DNA of 64,000 nt from Antitrichia curtipendula (GCA_951230915.1 OX579634.1:48869570-48933569), one strand, 5' to 3'. Positions 38,271 through 51,294 are shown, counted from the stretch's first letter. Numbers and translations are program-made. The notes: generated by a model not told the origin, from the sequence alone.

Positions 38271-38637
38271 GAGCATCCCCACGCGTCTGGCAAAATGCCA
38301 GCCAATTTGCCAGCCAGTCAATCCAATTTGTAAGCCTGGGATGATGGGTCGCCCCACCCATAGCCTCTTAAGAGGCCATCGCCACCCAATCGGCTACATC
38401 CACATTCACGGATCAAGTCCTTGTTTGTTGGGAAAGTGCAAAAGGTGCTTGTCTCGTGTGGTTTGCAAGCCTGTTTGCATGCCACCCCTTGGCTTGCAAA
38501 AGAGCCCGTTTTTGCAAGTCATGGGCGACTTTTGGCTTGGCCTCTTAACAAGTTCATCCATTATGCAAGACGGGTGGGGCAATTTTGCAAGCCGGTGGCA
38601 ACAAGTCATCCGTTTTACAAGACGGGTGGACATGCTC
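38271..38637. mobile_element. PIF/Harbinger (Tourist-like) MITE
   Basis: The 367-bp element starts GAGCATCCCCACGCGTCT and ends AGACGGGTGGACATGCTC, forming an inverted repeat, and is flanked by TAA on both sides (38268-38270, 38638-38640). A TWA duplication with GAGCAT ends fits Tourist-like MITEs. No coding capacity. Confidence 0.82.
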
Positions 38638-38640
38638 TAA

Positions 38641-39940
38641 ATCCTTCCCAAGTATGTGGGGTACATTGTGTGAAGGACTGCTTCCACAGCATCCCCACAT
38701 ACTTGGAGGGGGTAAACTAAAAGAAGGGGATTGATTGAATTTTTATTTTGGTGGTAGTTTTTTTCTTCCATAAAAAATATTAAAAATACAAAAAAAAACT
38801 CTATTTTGTGATTGTTCACTCTATCTCACCCTTGTGCATGGCTACCTCGACCACCCTTGTGCCCTCCCACTACTACAGGCCCACCCCTTGCATTGAATTC
38901 ATGATTCCATTCAATTATAAAATACTAAAAATGATGTAGAAGTAGTCAACCCCGGACCTCGTTGCAAATTTCACTGTGCACAGAAAGGTATGGGGAAAAC
39001 AACTACATTTGGTGCACCTGGTGGTTGAAACTTTGTCAGCCATGCCGTAGTGGGAGAGGATTGGGCTTTTGGGCTGGGCCATGGTGGCAATGCCCTAATG
39101 GAAACCTTTCACACAGAGTATAGCTTCGATCGACTTTTTGGCTGCCATCAAGCTATTGGAGGTCCAAATTGCCAATGGAATCTAACTTGAAGGTAAAGTA
39201 ACCGACCCATTTGAAACCACTTAACCCTTAAATGTCGACATGCACATTTGGTGTCTAATGAATAGTAGGGAATCCTTCTAGTAGAACAGAAGTGCAACTA
39301 TTCATCATCAAAATTTTGATGTGAGAAGGGGAGGTCTTGTACATTAGTTTGACTTCCCATAAGTGCTTTGTTACTTCTTAAGTCAATGCTTTGATAATGA
39401 AAAGGGATGATTTCTAAAGTCACACGTTCATCCTTTAAGACATAAGCAATTATGCGTATTTGGAGCACATATTTTTGAGTGCATAATTTTTTCCATGTAC
39501 AAAAAAGAATTTGAGAGGATTGTATTTTAGTTTTTTTTATTACACAAAACATAATTAATATGAATTATTTGGCATGATGTGGTTTTTAAATTGACCACTA
39601 TAGTTATTTGAATGAATCAAGGAAAAAAACATTATTAATTGCAAAAGCTAATCATTGTCTTTGCTTTCTCCATCTTTCTTTAGAAGTTGAAAATGAACAG
39701 TTTATAGACCCAGGGTCATAAATAGGGGCCTACAACACAACTCACTTGAAAATCCATAAGTAATTAAAAATGCTTCAAAAAATATGAAACTACTTGTGTT
39801 AGCTTCCTCGTCTCTTTTTCTTTGTTTGAAAAGTGAGCTAAAATATCCTCATCCAAGGAAATACATTGAAAAAAGGGCAAACCAACCCTCAAATGAGTAG
39901 TTTTGAGCCTCCTACCTTATCTTTAAATTCTATTTTTTAA
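38641..39940. other. Intergenic, no supported gene
   Basis: AT-rich, no recognisable coding exon or bounded element. Confidence 0.4.
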
Positions 39941-40512
39941 TCCCTGAAGTCCCAAGGCCATTTTTATTGTTAAAAACCACTCAAACCTACCAATTTCTTA
40001 CATTCACCTACAAAAACTTTAAAAATTAAATTTTTAGAATCTAACCGTAGGATTGTTCTACACTTGTCTTAGATTATGTGGCAAAAAAATTGTGGTTTTT
40101 GACCATACAGATTGAAAGATATTAGCATTCAAAGTGAAAGAATTGTTTTTTTCAAGAAGTTGTTCTAGTTGCCCGCAAAATAAGAAGCTCCATAACTTTT
40201 ACATCACCAATCCAAATAGAATGAATCAAAGCTCTCCATTTAGACAAAAATATAACCTACAAGAAAAAAAATATCAAAAATTTTATTTCATTTTTGTGGA
40301 TTTTTTTTGCTGCCCAGTCTCCCCCATTTTGAGGTTATTGTGGCATAACTTTTGCTTCCAAGCACCGATTGAAATAAAAATTATATTCCCAGGAAGCTAA
40401 TAAGATTTTCTATCATTTAAGAAAGTTTAAAAAAGTTTCAGTAAAAATTGAGATCATAAGAGCCTGTCTGAAATCCATTTTGTCCCCTGTAGGGACAATG
40501 GGACTTTAGGGG
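39941..40512. mobile_element. TTAA-flanked non-autonomous element (piggyBac-like)
   Basis: 572 bp. Starts TCCCTGAAGTCCC after TTAA (39937-39940) and ends GGGACTTTAGGGG before TTAA (40513-40516); the 13-bp ends pair with two mismatches. Two CATAACTTTTG modules lie 153 bp apart (40191, 40344). It shares its interior and ends with the 45946-46885 copy. No coding frame. Confidence 0.82.
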
Positions 40513-40800
40513 TTAATTGACTCTAGAATCTCAACTGAAGCTTGAAGCAAGGGACTTATTTTATCATTATATATATTTTACTAATGAGTCAAGGATCTGC
40601 TTTTACATCCTTAAAAAACAGATCCCACAGTGAACAAAGTTATCTTATTGATGGTTCCGTTACCTAATTAGAGCATCCGCACTATCCTATAGAAAATTTG
40701 ACTCGTCAAATGTCTCAATACAGGCTCCACAAATCTCTTTGTTGATTCTGCTTGCCAAATCTCCAGTGTAAGGTGGAATATGTGTGCTACTATTCACAAA

Positions 40801-40966
40801 GTTAAGGCTACTATTCATGCCACCATTATATGAGTTGTTAGAATGCCGAGATTTCAATAGTGAATCATGAATTGAAGGACATAGAAAGGGTGCCAAACCA
40901 CACAAGAAGATTACATCCCAAACTCATTGGACAAGCAATAATGGTGGCATGAATAGTAGCCTTGAC
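40801..40966. repeat. Inverted repeat, 29-bp arms
   Basis: Left arm 40801-40829 (AAGGCTACTATTCATGCC core) and right arm 40938-40966 are inverted copies with one mismatch, separated by 108 bp. A GAGCATCCGCAC sequence at about 40672 resembles the Tourist-like end at 38271, so this may be a damaged relative; the right end was not found. Confidence 0.8.
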
Positions 40967-42628
40967 TTTATCAATTATAAAATGAAAAAATACAATGAAA
41001 ATCATACAATATTTTGTGGTTTATTTTTTAACATATAGAGTTTCCAATTGCAATAACTCATTGGATATTAATAGTTTTTCAAAATTTCAAAATGACTTAA
41101 AAAGATAACTTATTAGAATTAACACTTTGAACGTTACAAACAAGATTGACAAAGGCACATATACTTTGGGGAGGATTAAGGGATTACACAGTTAAGGTTC
41201 TCAAGGTGACCTTACATGACATTCAAAACATAATTTAAAAAGATTGGACTTTGTTTTTTACAAAATATGTATATTTTTGGCATGGGATTTTTTCCTTCAA
41301 TTTTTTTACTTCTTCAAATTTTCATTATTCCATTTTTGCTCAATCACTGAATTATTGCAAGTCTTTTTATCTAGTCTCTAGCCCAAATATACCTTGCATC
41401 AAAAAAATTGGGTTAGATTATTTTGATAACTTTTTGATAATAGAGGTCATTTCAGTGCCAGCCTCTGTGCCAGTTTAGTACCAAAGTTGGCACCAAATTA
41501 TCTTGATAGCAATTCAATGGACCATTTTCACATGCCTAAAAGTTCCGAATGTGGTGTCTATAACAGTTCAACTAAAAATTCATGTAAAACCAAAAAAAGT
41601 GCTTACTAATGATTTCAAATGAATGTTGCTTAATGATGGATTATTTTTATTTGAAGTTTCTTCAATATACCTACAAAGAACAATTTTGAAACACCTTCAC
41701 TAATAGATTATTGATTTTTGTACCAAATAAGGTGTTTTGTCCAATGATCACTTATAGTGCACTTTGACAACTTTGAGCTTCTTGTTCCCAATGTCAATTT
41801 TAGCTATTGAAACCATCTTCTTGAATCTTTATTCAAATAACAAAATAAAAGTCATAAAGCTAATTTTCAAACACAACAATTGTAGAAACATTTTTACACA
41901 ACACAAGTTTATTTGATTTGTGTATATAAGACTATAAATATTTTCTTTGAAATATAATATCTCTCACTCCTTTGGATATATCACCAACTATTGTATACAA
42001 CAACAGAGAGCCATAATTCAACATTTGCAATTTTGAATTTGGATTTTCAACCAAAGTCTTTTTGATTTTTTGTTTACAGAGTTCACAAACATTTAGTTTA
42101 CATTATGATGCCTTTCACTATCTCCTCAAAAGAGGCCGAAACTGCCTATTATAGCTAGACTATTATCCTATTGAGATATATGTACAATTATGAAGAAAAT
42201 TTTGAATTTTTGTGTTGGATATGAATTTTCTACTAAATTTTTCAAAAATTAATAGTAATTTTAAATCTCCACTATTAAAATATTAAAAAATTATTTTATT
42301 TATTGAAGGTGTATGCTTCTATCTTTGAAAAACAATACAATATTCATGCATATGTGGTAACAAAATGGAATAGTGTGAAAGATGTTTATTTCAAATACTT
42401 GACCACAAGCTTGTCTACAAAAAGATTAAGCTCGTTCATATGTAGAGCACCATTTGCTACAAGGAAAGAACTACTCAACGGAGTCCCCCCCCCCTTGCTA
42501 GAAGTCTTTCTCAAGGCTCTATCAAACAAGTGTGGTGTACATTTAATTTATGACATGTGCACCTCCATTACAATTTTGTCCACAATGAGCTTGCTCCCAT
42601 TTAGTCGGTAATGGGATAGTTTACCTTA
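40967..42628. other. AT-rich intergenic, no supported gene
   Basis: No recognisable coding exon or element ends. The 102-codon plus-strand frame at 42303-42611 resembles no known family. Confidence 0.4.
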
Positions 42629-43252
42629 GGGTCGCTTCACACTACGATAGAGAGTCGAGAGGCCGTCGATTTCCACCAATCAAATTGCAGGAATCCATGA
42701 ATTCTTGAAATTTTGGCCTCTCGGCCCTTCACACTAGACGGCACAATCGAGAGTTTGTTGCCCTCCAAATTGACATTTCTGGTAGAAAATTAACTACATG
42801 TTGACGGATTCTTGACCATAGTCTGGATCGAGCAAAAATGGAGACCCAAACTATGATCGAGAGCCCATCGAATTTTTTCCTAGAAAATCAGATTTTTCCT
42901 CTCTTTTCACACACTTTGTTATTTGTTATTTATACCCTTCTATTCCATTTATATCCTTCATATTGCTTGATGGTAAGAGCATGTGCTGTGATTTTTTTTC
43001 CAAGGCCATTTTGGACTCCTTTCTCATGTTTTTTTAATCTTTTGCTTGAAAAAATTGACACGTGGGTGAGGTTTGAACTTTGAGCTTGGCCTTTGGAGGC
43101 TTCACACTATGTCCGTCCAAGTTGAGAGGCCATGCCCAAACTATGGTCAAGAGTCCAACGAAATGGGCTCTTTTAATGGGCTTTTCTTTGAACTTTCACC
43201 CAAAGTTTGGGCACAACCTCTTGACTTGGTCGGCCATAGTGTGAAGCGGCCT
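42629..43252. mobile_element. PIF/Harbinger-type element with CGCTTCACACTA ends
   Basis: Starts GGGTCGCTTCACACTA and ends TAGTGTGAAGCGGCCT; TTA flanks both sides (42626-42628, 43253-43255). Subterminal CTTCACACTA motifs recur inside (about 42727 and 43101). The 624-bp interior has no transposase frame. The TTA duplication suits PIF/Harbinger. Confidence 0.8.
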
Positions 43253-43331
43253 TTAGTCTCTGTTGAGTAGAAAAAATAGTGATCCACAAGAAAACCTACA
43301 TGAAAGCAATTAGAGATTTAGAGTAGTTGTA

Positions 43332-43696
43332 AGGTAGGGGACTGTAAAAGCGACCCTTTACCAGCTGATTTGCATTTCGGGGAAGCTAAACTCCTTAAAA
43401 CAATTTTCAGTAAATTTATATGGTAAGAAAAATAGAATTGGCATCTAACCCAAGTGGTTTCATATTTTTTGGACCTTCATGGAATTAGTTATGAATTTTT
43501 GAAGTTGAAAAACAGTGGTTTCTAAAAGCGCCCCCCTCCTGAAATGTACACTTCTAGTACATAAAGCGATCCCTCCTGAAATGTACACTTCTAGTACATA
43601 AAGCGACCCCTCCTGAAATGTACACTTCTGGTACATGTTAGAGGCAAAATCTACCAGATCGCTTTTAGAGACAGGTTGCTGTTACAGCCCCTACCT
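43332..43696. mobile_element. MITE with AGGTAGGGG ends and internal tandem repeats
   Basis: The left end AGGTAGGGGACTGTAA and the right end TTACAGCCCCTACCT pair as an inverted repeat. TA lies at both flanks (43330-43331, 43697-43698), and the pairing runs on through GTTG/CAAC outside them, so either the ends are longer or the target was palindromic. Three 37-bp tandem units lie inside. Confidence 0.72.
43536..43640. repeat. 37-bp tandem repeat, three units
   Basis: Units start at 43536, 43573 and 43610 with CTCCTGAAATGTACACTT and are nearly identical; each full unit ends in an AAAGCGAYCC box that also occurs near the element's ends. Located inside the MITE at 43332-43696. Confidence 0.92.
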
Positions 43697-43698
43697 TA

Positions 43699-45941
43699 CA
43701 ACTTCTTGTGGTCATGTCCTCGGTCATGGTTGACAATGATTCCACTTAAGTTACAGGCAATAAGTTAGCAAGGTCTCTGATAAAATTCCTACCCAGCTCC
43801 CCTAGATGCAATTCCTCATTACACCTTATAGTACTGGATTTTCTAGGTTTCTACCACAGTCCTAGATTGTTGTTCTTCATTACGGGTACTCCTTACACAG
43901 TACTTACAAATCAGAATTACATCTATTTTACAGCGTTTCCTCACGTTTTTTGTTTTTATTTGGAAAAGTGAAGTTTGCTACCGTTTGCTCTCTCCCACAC
44001 ATTACCAGTCGAATAATATTTTTTTAATCAACATTGCAGCAGCCAGTCCTACCCAAGTGACACCGCCCGCCCCCAAACAAGTGACACCGCCCACCCCAAA
44101 ACTCAGACTTGGCACATTACATTATGGGTCCGACTGAACCCGCGAGTGGAGCTCCATTTGAACTGAATTTCGTGGCAATCCATACTGAAATCATTTTGAG
44201 TCGCAGCCGTACAAGTCAGTGGAAAGGCTGCACGCTGAAATAATAGGGACGCGTGGTTGGTGTTCACATTCAGATACCCCGCAAATTTAACTCGTACATG
44301 GAATTGCGGCTGCTCCTACTCTTCACGGATGAGAAGGAATGATCAGTGATGAGAAAAGCGAATGGAACCCCTGAGCCCGCCCCTCCGCCCCTCCGCCCGC
44401 CTTGAAGGTGTCATTGATTTTGAATCTAAGTTAAGAGCTACAGCTTGCATGGCGGGTGCGTCTTGGAAAGGGGGATCTGAGACGAGGGTGCAGCAGCAGC
44501 AGCAGCAGCGGATCTCTCTTACTCATGAGCCATGAGTTTTGGTGGTGGAACTTAACGTAAAGGGAAACGTGGAAGAATTCAAACTTTTTAAGTTTATTAT
44601 TACCAAATTTTATCATTCACTTGCAAGTGAAGGGTACGTATATCATTGGATTCAGAAACCAAGAGCCCATCTGTCTTGCTTTTGCCACTTGGGATCATTC
44701 AGTGAGAAGCTGAGGTGGTGGTTGGTTGGGTGTCATCAACATTGATTTCCATATCCATCCTGGCCCTAGTGACAGCAGCGCTTTCTTGTGGGGGGCGATA
44801 GACCTTGCCAACAAAGGCCTCATGAATGTCAATAAATTCGGCAAGAGAATGCTTGACGTGAAACAATGATTTGGACACCGACTTGGAAAGGATGGAGTTC
44901 CCTGTAATTGAATACCGTATATGGTTTTGTACTTACTCTCTTTAGTTCCAGGTGCTTCCGTTTTAACTTTAGGGCTAAGTTAGGAGTAAGCTCTGTCAAT
45001 ATTGTTGTTTGTTCTTGGGTAAGGTAACTACACCTAAAATCACACACTACAAATTCTCACCTAAAATGTACTCCCACTATTCATGAGAGTCTATGATTGC
45101 TTTTTACAAATATCCAATTTCAGTACTTTGAAAATTTGTAATTTATTCATATGGTGTCTAAAAAATGCATTCTAAGAGACTCTAAAATTTCCTTTTCACT
45201 ACCAACAGGACCCCACAAAAAAAATCCTCAATATACTAATGGGAACCCCTCCTGAATTGCTTATTTGTGCGATTTTAGATGTAATTACCTTAAGGGATGC
45301 ATGAAACAGCACTGGCTCAATTCTGCCTGCCACCTTCAAGTGCTGTAAAAAAAGTACAAAAAAGACCCCGCTGTGCAAAGAATTCCAAAAGTTTCAAGAA
45401 TAACAATAAAAATAAATTGTAAGTGGCTCAGCAAGTGCTCCTTGCCTGCGGCTCAGGTTTCGAGAGGGTGAGCTCTAATTCTCTACTTAGAAGTCCGTGC
45501 TGCCAGCTTATGAAACCCTAACAGAACCGTGGGCTCCGTGCCGCAGAGCCCCAACTGGAAGTTATCACCGACCCATGCTCCTCGTTCGCCCCGCCGCCAA
45601 TCTCCACCCACGTTTTGTCCACCTCAGCTCTTTTCCCCATTCCCCGAGAGAGAAAACTCCGGTTCATTTCCCACACTTCGGTGACTCCCGGGGTGTCCTT
45701 CCTCAGGGATAAAAACGCTCCAGGCACGTGGCTAACAGTAATGCTGACTAGAAAGTTATTAAGCTGTTTAGACACTGGCGTGTTGATATAATAATAAGGT
45801 CACCGTAAAGACAAACAGCAAAAAAAAGAAAAAGGTTAAATGGTTTTACTAAAAAAAAGTATGGTTTTATCTTTCCCCTCAGCTCTTAAGCTCCGGATGG
45901 AATTATATATATATACACAAAGGACTATTTTCAATGTAAGG
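43699..45941. other. Intergenic with GC-richer patches, no supported gene
   Basis: Includes C-rich DNA near 44060-44100 and 44380-44400, a (CAG)n tract at about 44490-44508 and a GC-rich patch at 45480-45720 open on both strands. None of the frames resembles a known protein. The patches could be promoter relics. Confidence 0.35.
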
Positions 45942-45945
45942 TTAA

Positions 45946-46885
45946 CCCCAAAAGTCCCAAGGCCATTTTCCCATCAAAAACCACTCAAAACTGCCATTTC
46001 TAGAGCAAAGAGCAAAAAAAAAAATTAATGTTTTTTTGTTTTTGTTTCTTTTTGCATATTTAACCGTAGGATCTTGTACTAGATTAGTATAGGAATGTGT
46101 AGAAAAAATTTCAGAAATTTTGACCATGTAGATTGCAAGATATTTGCATTTAAAGTGAAGGAATCTAGTTTTTTTGCACCTTCCTCAACTACATTTTGGG
46201 GCTTTGAACCTTTTTAACTTCAAATTTTTGCTCTAATGATTTTGAATTTTGAATTTTATATAATGAAGAATTGAGTTGAAAATCTAAATTTAAAAAAAAA
46301 AAAAAAAAACACTTAGTTTTCACTCATTAAAAAATTATTAAGTAGAAGTAGGTTCAAGATTGAAGGAAAAATTAAATCAGTAATAGCTCTAAGATAAAAT
46401 TGAAATATACTAATTTCAATGGTGAGATTGTTCTAGCAAGAAATCTTGACCTTTTGAAACATTTTTTTTTTTTAAATTGTTAAAATTGAGTTCAGAAATG
46501 AATCCTAAAAGTTATTTTTTCAGAAAGATGCTCTAATTGCCCGAAAAATAAGATTGACCATAACTTTTGCATAACAAATCCAAATGGAATGAATCAAAGC
46601 TTCCCATGTAAATAAAAATAAAATCTATATGAAACAAATTTTTAAAATTTTTAATTTAAAGTTTTTTTGAGGATTTTTTCTGCCCGCCGAACTAAAATTT
46701 AGGGGTTTTGTGCCATAACTTTTGCATCCGGGCACCGATTGAAATAGAAATTACATTTTCGGAAATCTAATGTGATTCTCTATCTTCACAAAAAAGAAAT
46801 TCAGAAAATCACAAAAAATATTGAGACCGTAGGAGCCTGCCCGAAATCCATTTTGTCCCTCGAGGGGACAATGGGACTTTAGGGA
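45946..46885. mobile_element. TTAA-flanked non-autonomous element (piggyBac-like), right flank mutated
   Basis: 940 bp. Starts CCCCAAAAGTCCC after TTAA (45942-45945) and ends GGGACTTTAGGGA; the right flank is CTAA (46886-46889), one change from TTAA. Two CATAACTTTTGCAT modules lie 155 bp apart (46559, 46714). The interior matches the 39941-40512 copy and the fragment at 1360-1984. No coding frame. Confidence 0.76.
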
Positions 46886-46889
46886 CTAA

Positions 46890-49186
46890 CAGAGACTACC
46901 CAAATTAGGATATATTTGTACTTGGTGTTAAAGCCGTTGTTAGTGAGGGTCTTAGGAACAAATTTATACCTACTTCTGGACTAGATTCACATTCCAAACA
47001 AAACCTCTAATACCAAGTAGTAACATTCCCTTAGGAACAAATTAAAATGAATTATTTAGTCATCCTCTGAAGGACTATAACGCTATCGAGTAGCACTTAG
47101 GGTTGTTACTTCACATCATTGTCATTGTGTCTTTTTTTCATAGCTCAAAATTAATTTAAAAAAATATCCCCATCAAATCATGATAATATGTATCCATAGG
47201 CTGGGGGGATTAGAATTTGTGGATCACTTCTGAATAATCCAATTTTAACATTCCAATTTTACTGTATGTACAGAGTACTGTCTAACCAAACAACTTTCAT
47301 CAATCTTGTCAATGGAGACAGTTTCTCAAAAAATATGCAATTTTGACAATCTTTTATTTGTAGGAAATCTACATAAATCTTCTTTCATTTCAACAATGAC
47401 AACCATCAAAAGTATCCCACACAAATGAGGAATTATGCTTGTTACAAGAGCTAGTCAAGAAAACAATAATTTTGGCCTCAATCCGGGTCCTTTGGGGTTT
47501 CAACTCAACATTTCCTTTGTACTTGAGGCTTGTCAATGGCTGAGTTATAACAGACCTACGCTCTTTGTGCAAGGGTTGCAACTTGGGACTTGGGATTGTA
47601 GGTCAAGTTGACATGGTTATAAAATCATTGCACCTTGGCCCCCTAAATGCCCGACGTATCAAATTTTGGTGTCAACAAAACTTTGAAGTTAGATAATACT
47701 TTACCAAGTTATTATTTTTAGTAGTTTATATTTCTGAAAAATTATTTTTGAAGTCTAGTTTTCATATCAAAAATCTGATTTTGAAGATGAATGATTACAA
47801 TTTTTCTATTCAAGATGTTGTGCAAGGGTGTACATAGCAAATCTTGATTTTCTAGTGTCGAGGGCTCTTAGAAATGAGACTCAAATACACAAGATCTTGG
47901 AGAAAAAATCACATTATACAAAAACTTACTTAAGAAAATTGCATAATAGATTTTGAGAAGCTATAAATTGATTGGGTTATGCAGGTTCTATCCTTTTACT
48001 TTATATGTTTTCGGTGACCAAATTTTAGATTTAACATATGAAAAGAGGATCAAAAACTTCAACTCACATTTATAATTTTAATACCTTCATAATCAAACAT
48101 TATAAATTTTCAATCCATGAGTAATACTGAAATCCAATATACAATTAGAATGGTAGTTGGGTAGACTTATTACAAATAATGAAATTTCAAATTTTTGTGC
48201 ATGGGAGAGGTGAAGTGATAATGTACCGAAAAGATGCAAACATATTTTTTCTCCCCACCTTCTCCAGAAAATTGAGAGCCGTTGATCTCTCAAGAAAAAA
48301 TTTGCCCCCTTCTCCAATACCATTGATCTTAAAAAAAACGTCCACCACTGATTAGAAACGATCTTGGTCGTTGGATATATATACATATATGGATCGTGGA
48401 TACGGATACAAAATACATGATACATATACAAACTTCGGATATGTATATGGAATACAAGATACAAATAAAGATATTGAGATGTACAAATGCAATAACCCAT
48501 ATTGAATGGTGGCAAAACCACCTACCCAAAATATAAAGGAAGGGGGCCTGATTGAAAGGATGGCAAGGTGACCATGTGGGTGGGTTATAGGGTGACAATT
48601 TGTAACCCCTTTTGAAAAAATTAGTAATGAATGGGATGTTGCCACGTAGTCCCCCTTTGAAAATCCATAGCATCTTGGTTGAAAACTGACTCAAAAGATG
48701 CAGTAATTGAATTATGCATAGTGCCCCAATGCCTAGGAATGACAAACTCTCATGCTACCTATATCATCCAATTAAGGACTCGACTCCAGGGTCTTATACA
48801 TACACATCACATGTGTTTACCTCTTGGTTTATCACATATTAGTATATGTCGAGACTTAATATTGATTTTGTTGTAAAAAAATTAAACCATTTCTTGTATG
48901 AATGTAGAATTGATAAGGTAAAAATTTAGTAAGCTTCTCATTTATAAATAGTTTATATGTGACAAATTTGACTGAAAAGATGACTTGGGTCTTAAGACCC
49001 CCCGTGGGTCAATTGTGTGGTATATAGCTAGTTTAGCAAGTCCATAATTTTACTATTGAAGGAGCCATGAATTTAAAAAAAATGAACCACACAACTATTC
49101 TATCATTGGACTCTATTTATTTTCTTTGAAAAATGACAATATTTTGTTAAAAAAAGGTGGGATGAATACTTGGTTAGCGCGTTTAA
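46890..49186. other. AT-rich DNA with a truncated TTAA-family relative
   Basis: About 47641-48125 is homologous to the outer parts of the element at 17482-18512 (CCCCTAAATGCCCGACG start, then GTGCAAGGGTGTACATAGC) but lacks its nested MITE and its right end. About 48370-48480 has GATACA/ATATGG-type short repeats. No gene is supported. Confidence 0.55.
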
Positions 49187-50120
49187 CCCCTAAAGGTTTT
49201 GACTATGTTTTCACCAAAACCGCTCCAGAACTGCCATTTCTAATACTAGTGCCAAATTTTAGAAAAAAACATTTTTGGACACTTGTAGCCATAGGATTTT
49301 GTAGTAAACTTGTTTAAGAAGATGTGGAAAAAATTTCAGAATTTTCCACTAAGTGGATTGCAAGATAATAGCGTTTGAATTGACAAAAATCCTTTTTTTG
49401 TCCCTGCGAAAAAACGGGCAGCTGCCCTCCACAAGGTCACATTTGTATGAAAAAATGTCCAAAATGATGGTTACTCTTTGGATTTATTCTTCAAGGCAAG
49501 TTGGCTACATGCTTGAAAAATTTCAGATCATTTGGAATTGTACAACATATAGGAAAAAAATAGTAAGTAGGAAGAGGTAGAGAATGATTCAAAGCACTAA
49601 ATTGTCAAGAATTTATTTATGAAATTGAAAAATGCCAATCCCAACGATTATAATGTTGTAATAAACAATCTACACCCAATGTTTTTATTTTTTTTCAAAA
49701 ATATTGAAAATCGAGTTAAATAAAGGACTTCAAAGTTTATTTTAGAGTAGAGATTCCATAACTACCCTCAAACTAAGAATCCTCATAACTTTTGACTCAT
49801 TGATCGAAATGGAATGATTCAAAGCCTCCCACGTACATATAAATCTAAAGAACCAATTTCAAATTTTAGTTTTTTTTAAAAGTGGTTTTTAAAGAAGTTT
49901 TTTTGGCTGCCCCGGCTGCCCGCCGAACAATGAAAATGACATATCATGCAATAACTTTTTAACCATGTAGTCAAAAGTTGCGAAAATTGTTGGACCTTAA
50001 AGCTACTCCTTGGGCACATCTTATGTGAAAATTTCAAAGAAAAAAAAAAAAAAATTCCGGTCATAGTGAGCTGCCCAAAATCGCTATGTTGTCAAAAAAC
50101 GGTGTTTGGTCCTTTAGGGG
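49187..50120. mobile_element. TTAA-flanked non-autonomous element (piggyBac-like)
   Basis: 934 bp. Starts CCCCTAAAGG after TTAA (49183-49186) and ends CCTTTAGGGG before TTAA (50121-50124): 10-bp perfect inverted ends. The interior is shared with 36748-37521 and the fragment at 35835-36053, and carries two ATAACTTTT modules about 164 bp apart. No coding frame. This is one of the best-preserved copies. Confidence 0.85.
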
Positions 50121-50124
50121 TTAA

Positions 50125-51146
50125 TCTAAAAGTGATGGTAAGAGACAAATGCCACTTGGGATGGTAACAGCTACCAAAGCAAAAAACACTTGTTTTACAA
50201 CAAGTGTCAAGGAACTCTTTGAAAAATGATTTTTTTGTCAATCTTCACTACAACAGCTAAGACAAAAAGTAGTGTGGGCCTTTTGAATGAGGCCTGCAAA
50301 AATAATATTCCGCCAGGCGAGTATACAAAATTTGAAGGTACTATTGTTTTCCTTTTCAAAGATGTATTTATTTCAAGCGCTCCAAATCCTCAAGAGAATT
50401 GGTAATTGTTAAAATGTTGTTGATAACGTTGAAGGTGAGGATGGAGGGAAAGTATTGACCATCTTGGTCGAAAGAGTCAAGGGAGAGTCTCCGAGATGGT
50501 GACTCATGTTGGTCTACTTCTCAAAGGATGTCTGTGAACTGGTGTCATAGTTTGCAAGCGTTGATGGAAGCAAGAGATGTTCTATGGTCTCCCTAACATT
50601 GATGTGATAACTTTTACAATTTGGTGGGAATCCCATATAATTGGGGCTAATTTAATAGTTGCATAGTGGATGCATAGCACAGAGAATCTAAAAATCTTCT
50701 TTAATTACAAACAGGATTAAACAAAGAATAATAGAATTTAATAGTATTCAATGTTTGTTCGAACAATTTTATGTGCAGTTACCTTTGAATTTGCTGTGAC
50801 TTGTCATCCATGGAGTTGATAAAAAAATGGATGACATTGTCAGGTACGTAATGATGTCATTTTTTTTTTAAGGACCAAGTGGGATGCTGATCCCACTGAA
50901 ATGTCTGCTGATGGCTTGAATCTGGCTTCAAATGATAAGTCTGGATCTGCCTAGCTGTGGAAAATAAGTATCAATGGGCTTTACGCTCCTTTCTATGAAG
51001 TGCAGCAGCCCTGACCTTCTGCTAAAACTCAGAATTCTCGCCTTCATCATTTCGTAGGCACGCGTGTCAAAAAAACATAATTGGCTGTCAGATTTCTCCA
51101 GCAAGTTTTTTGCATCATGTAAACTGCAATTCAGGTTTCATTATTA
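50125..51146. other. Intergenic, no supported gene
   Basis: No recognisable exon or element ends. Confidence 0.4.
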
Positions 51147-51286
51147 AGGTGGAAACACCCATTCCCGTCCCTATACCCAATTCCGTCACCACGTACCACC
51201 AGAGTACATTCTTACTACAAAAAATGTGCACCCTTGGTATATTGTGACGGAATTGGGTACAAGGATGGTTTAGGGTGTCTTCACCT
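51147..51286. mobile_element. Small Stowaway-like MITE (AGGTG ends, TA duplication)
   Basis: The 140-bp element starts AGGTGGAAACACCC and ends GGGTGTCTTCACCT, with TA on each side (51145-51146, 51287-51288). The arms continue to pair further in (ACCCAATTCCGTCAC and its complement), making it one long hairpin. Confidence 0.8.
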
Positions 51287-51294
51287 TATGTGTA

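Noticed and set aside
48093..48745. 97-142 codon minus-strand frames
   Set aside because: Derived from GATACA/ATATGG short repeats (Tyr/Ile/Cys-rich) and mutually overlapping.
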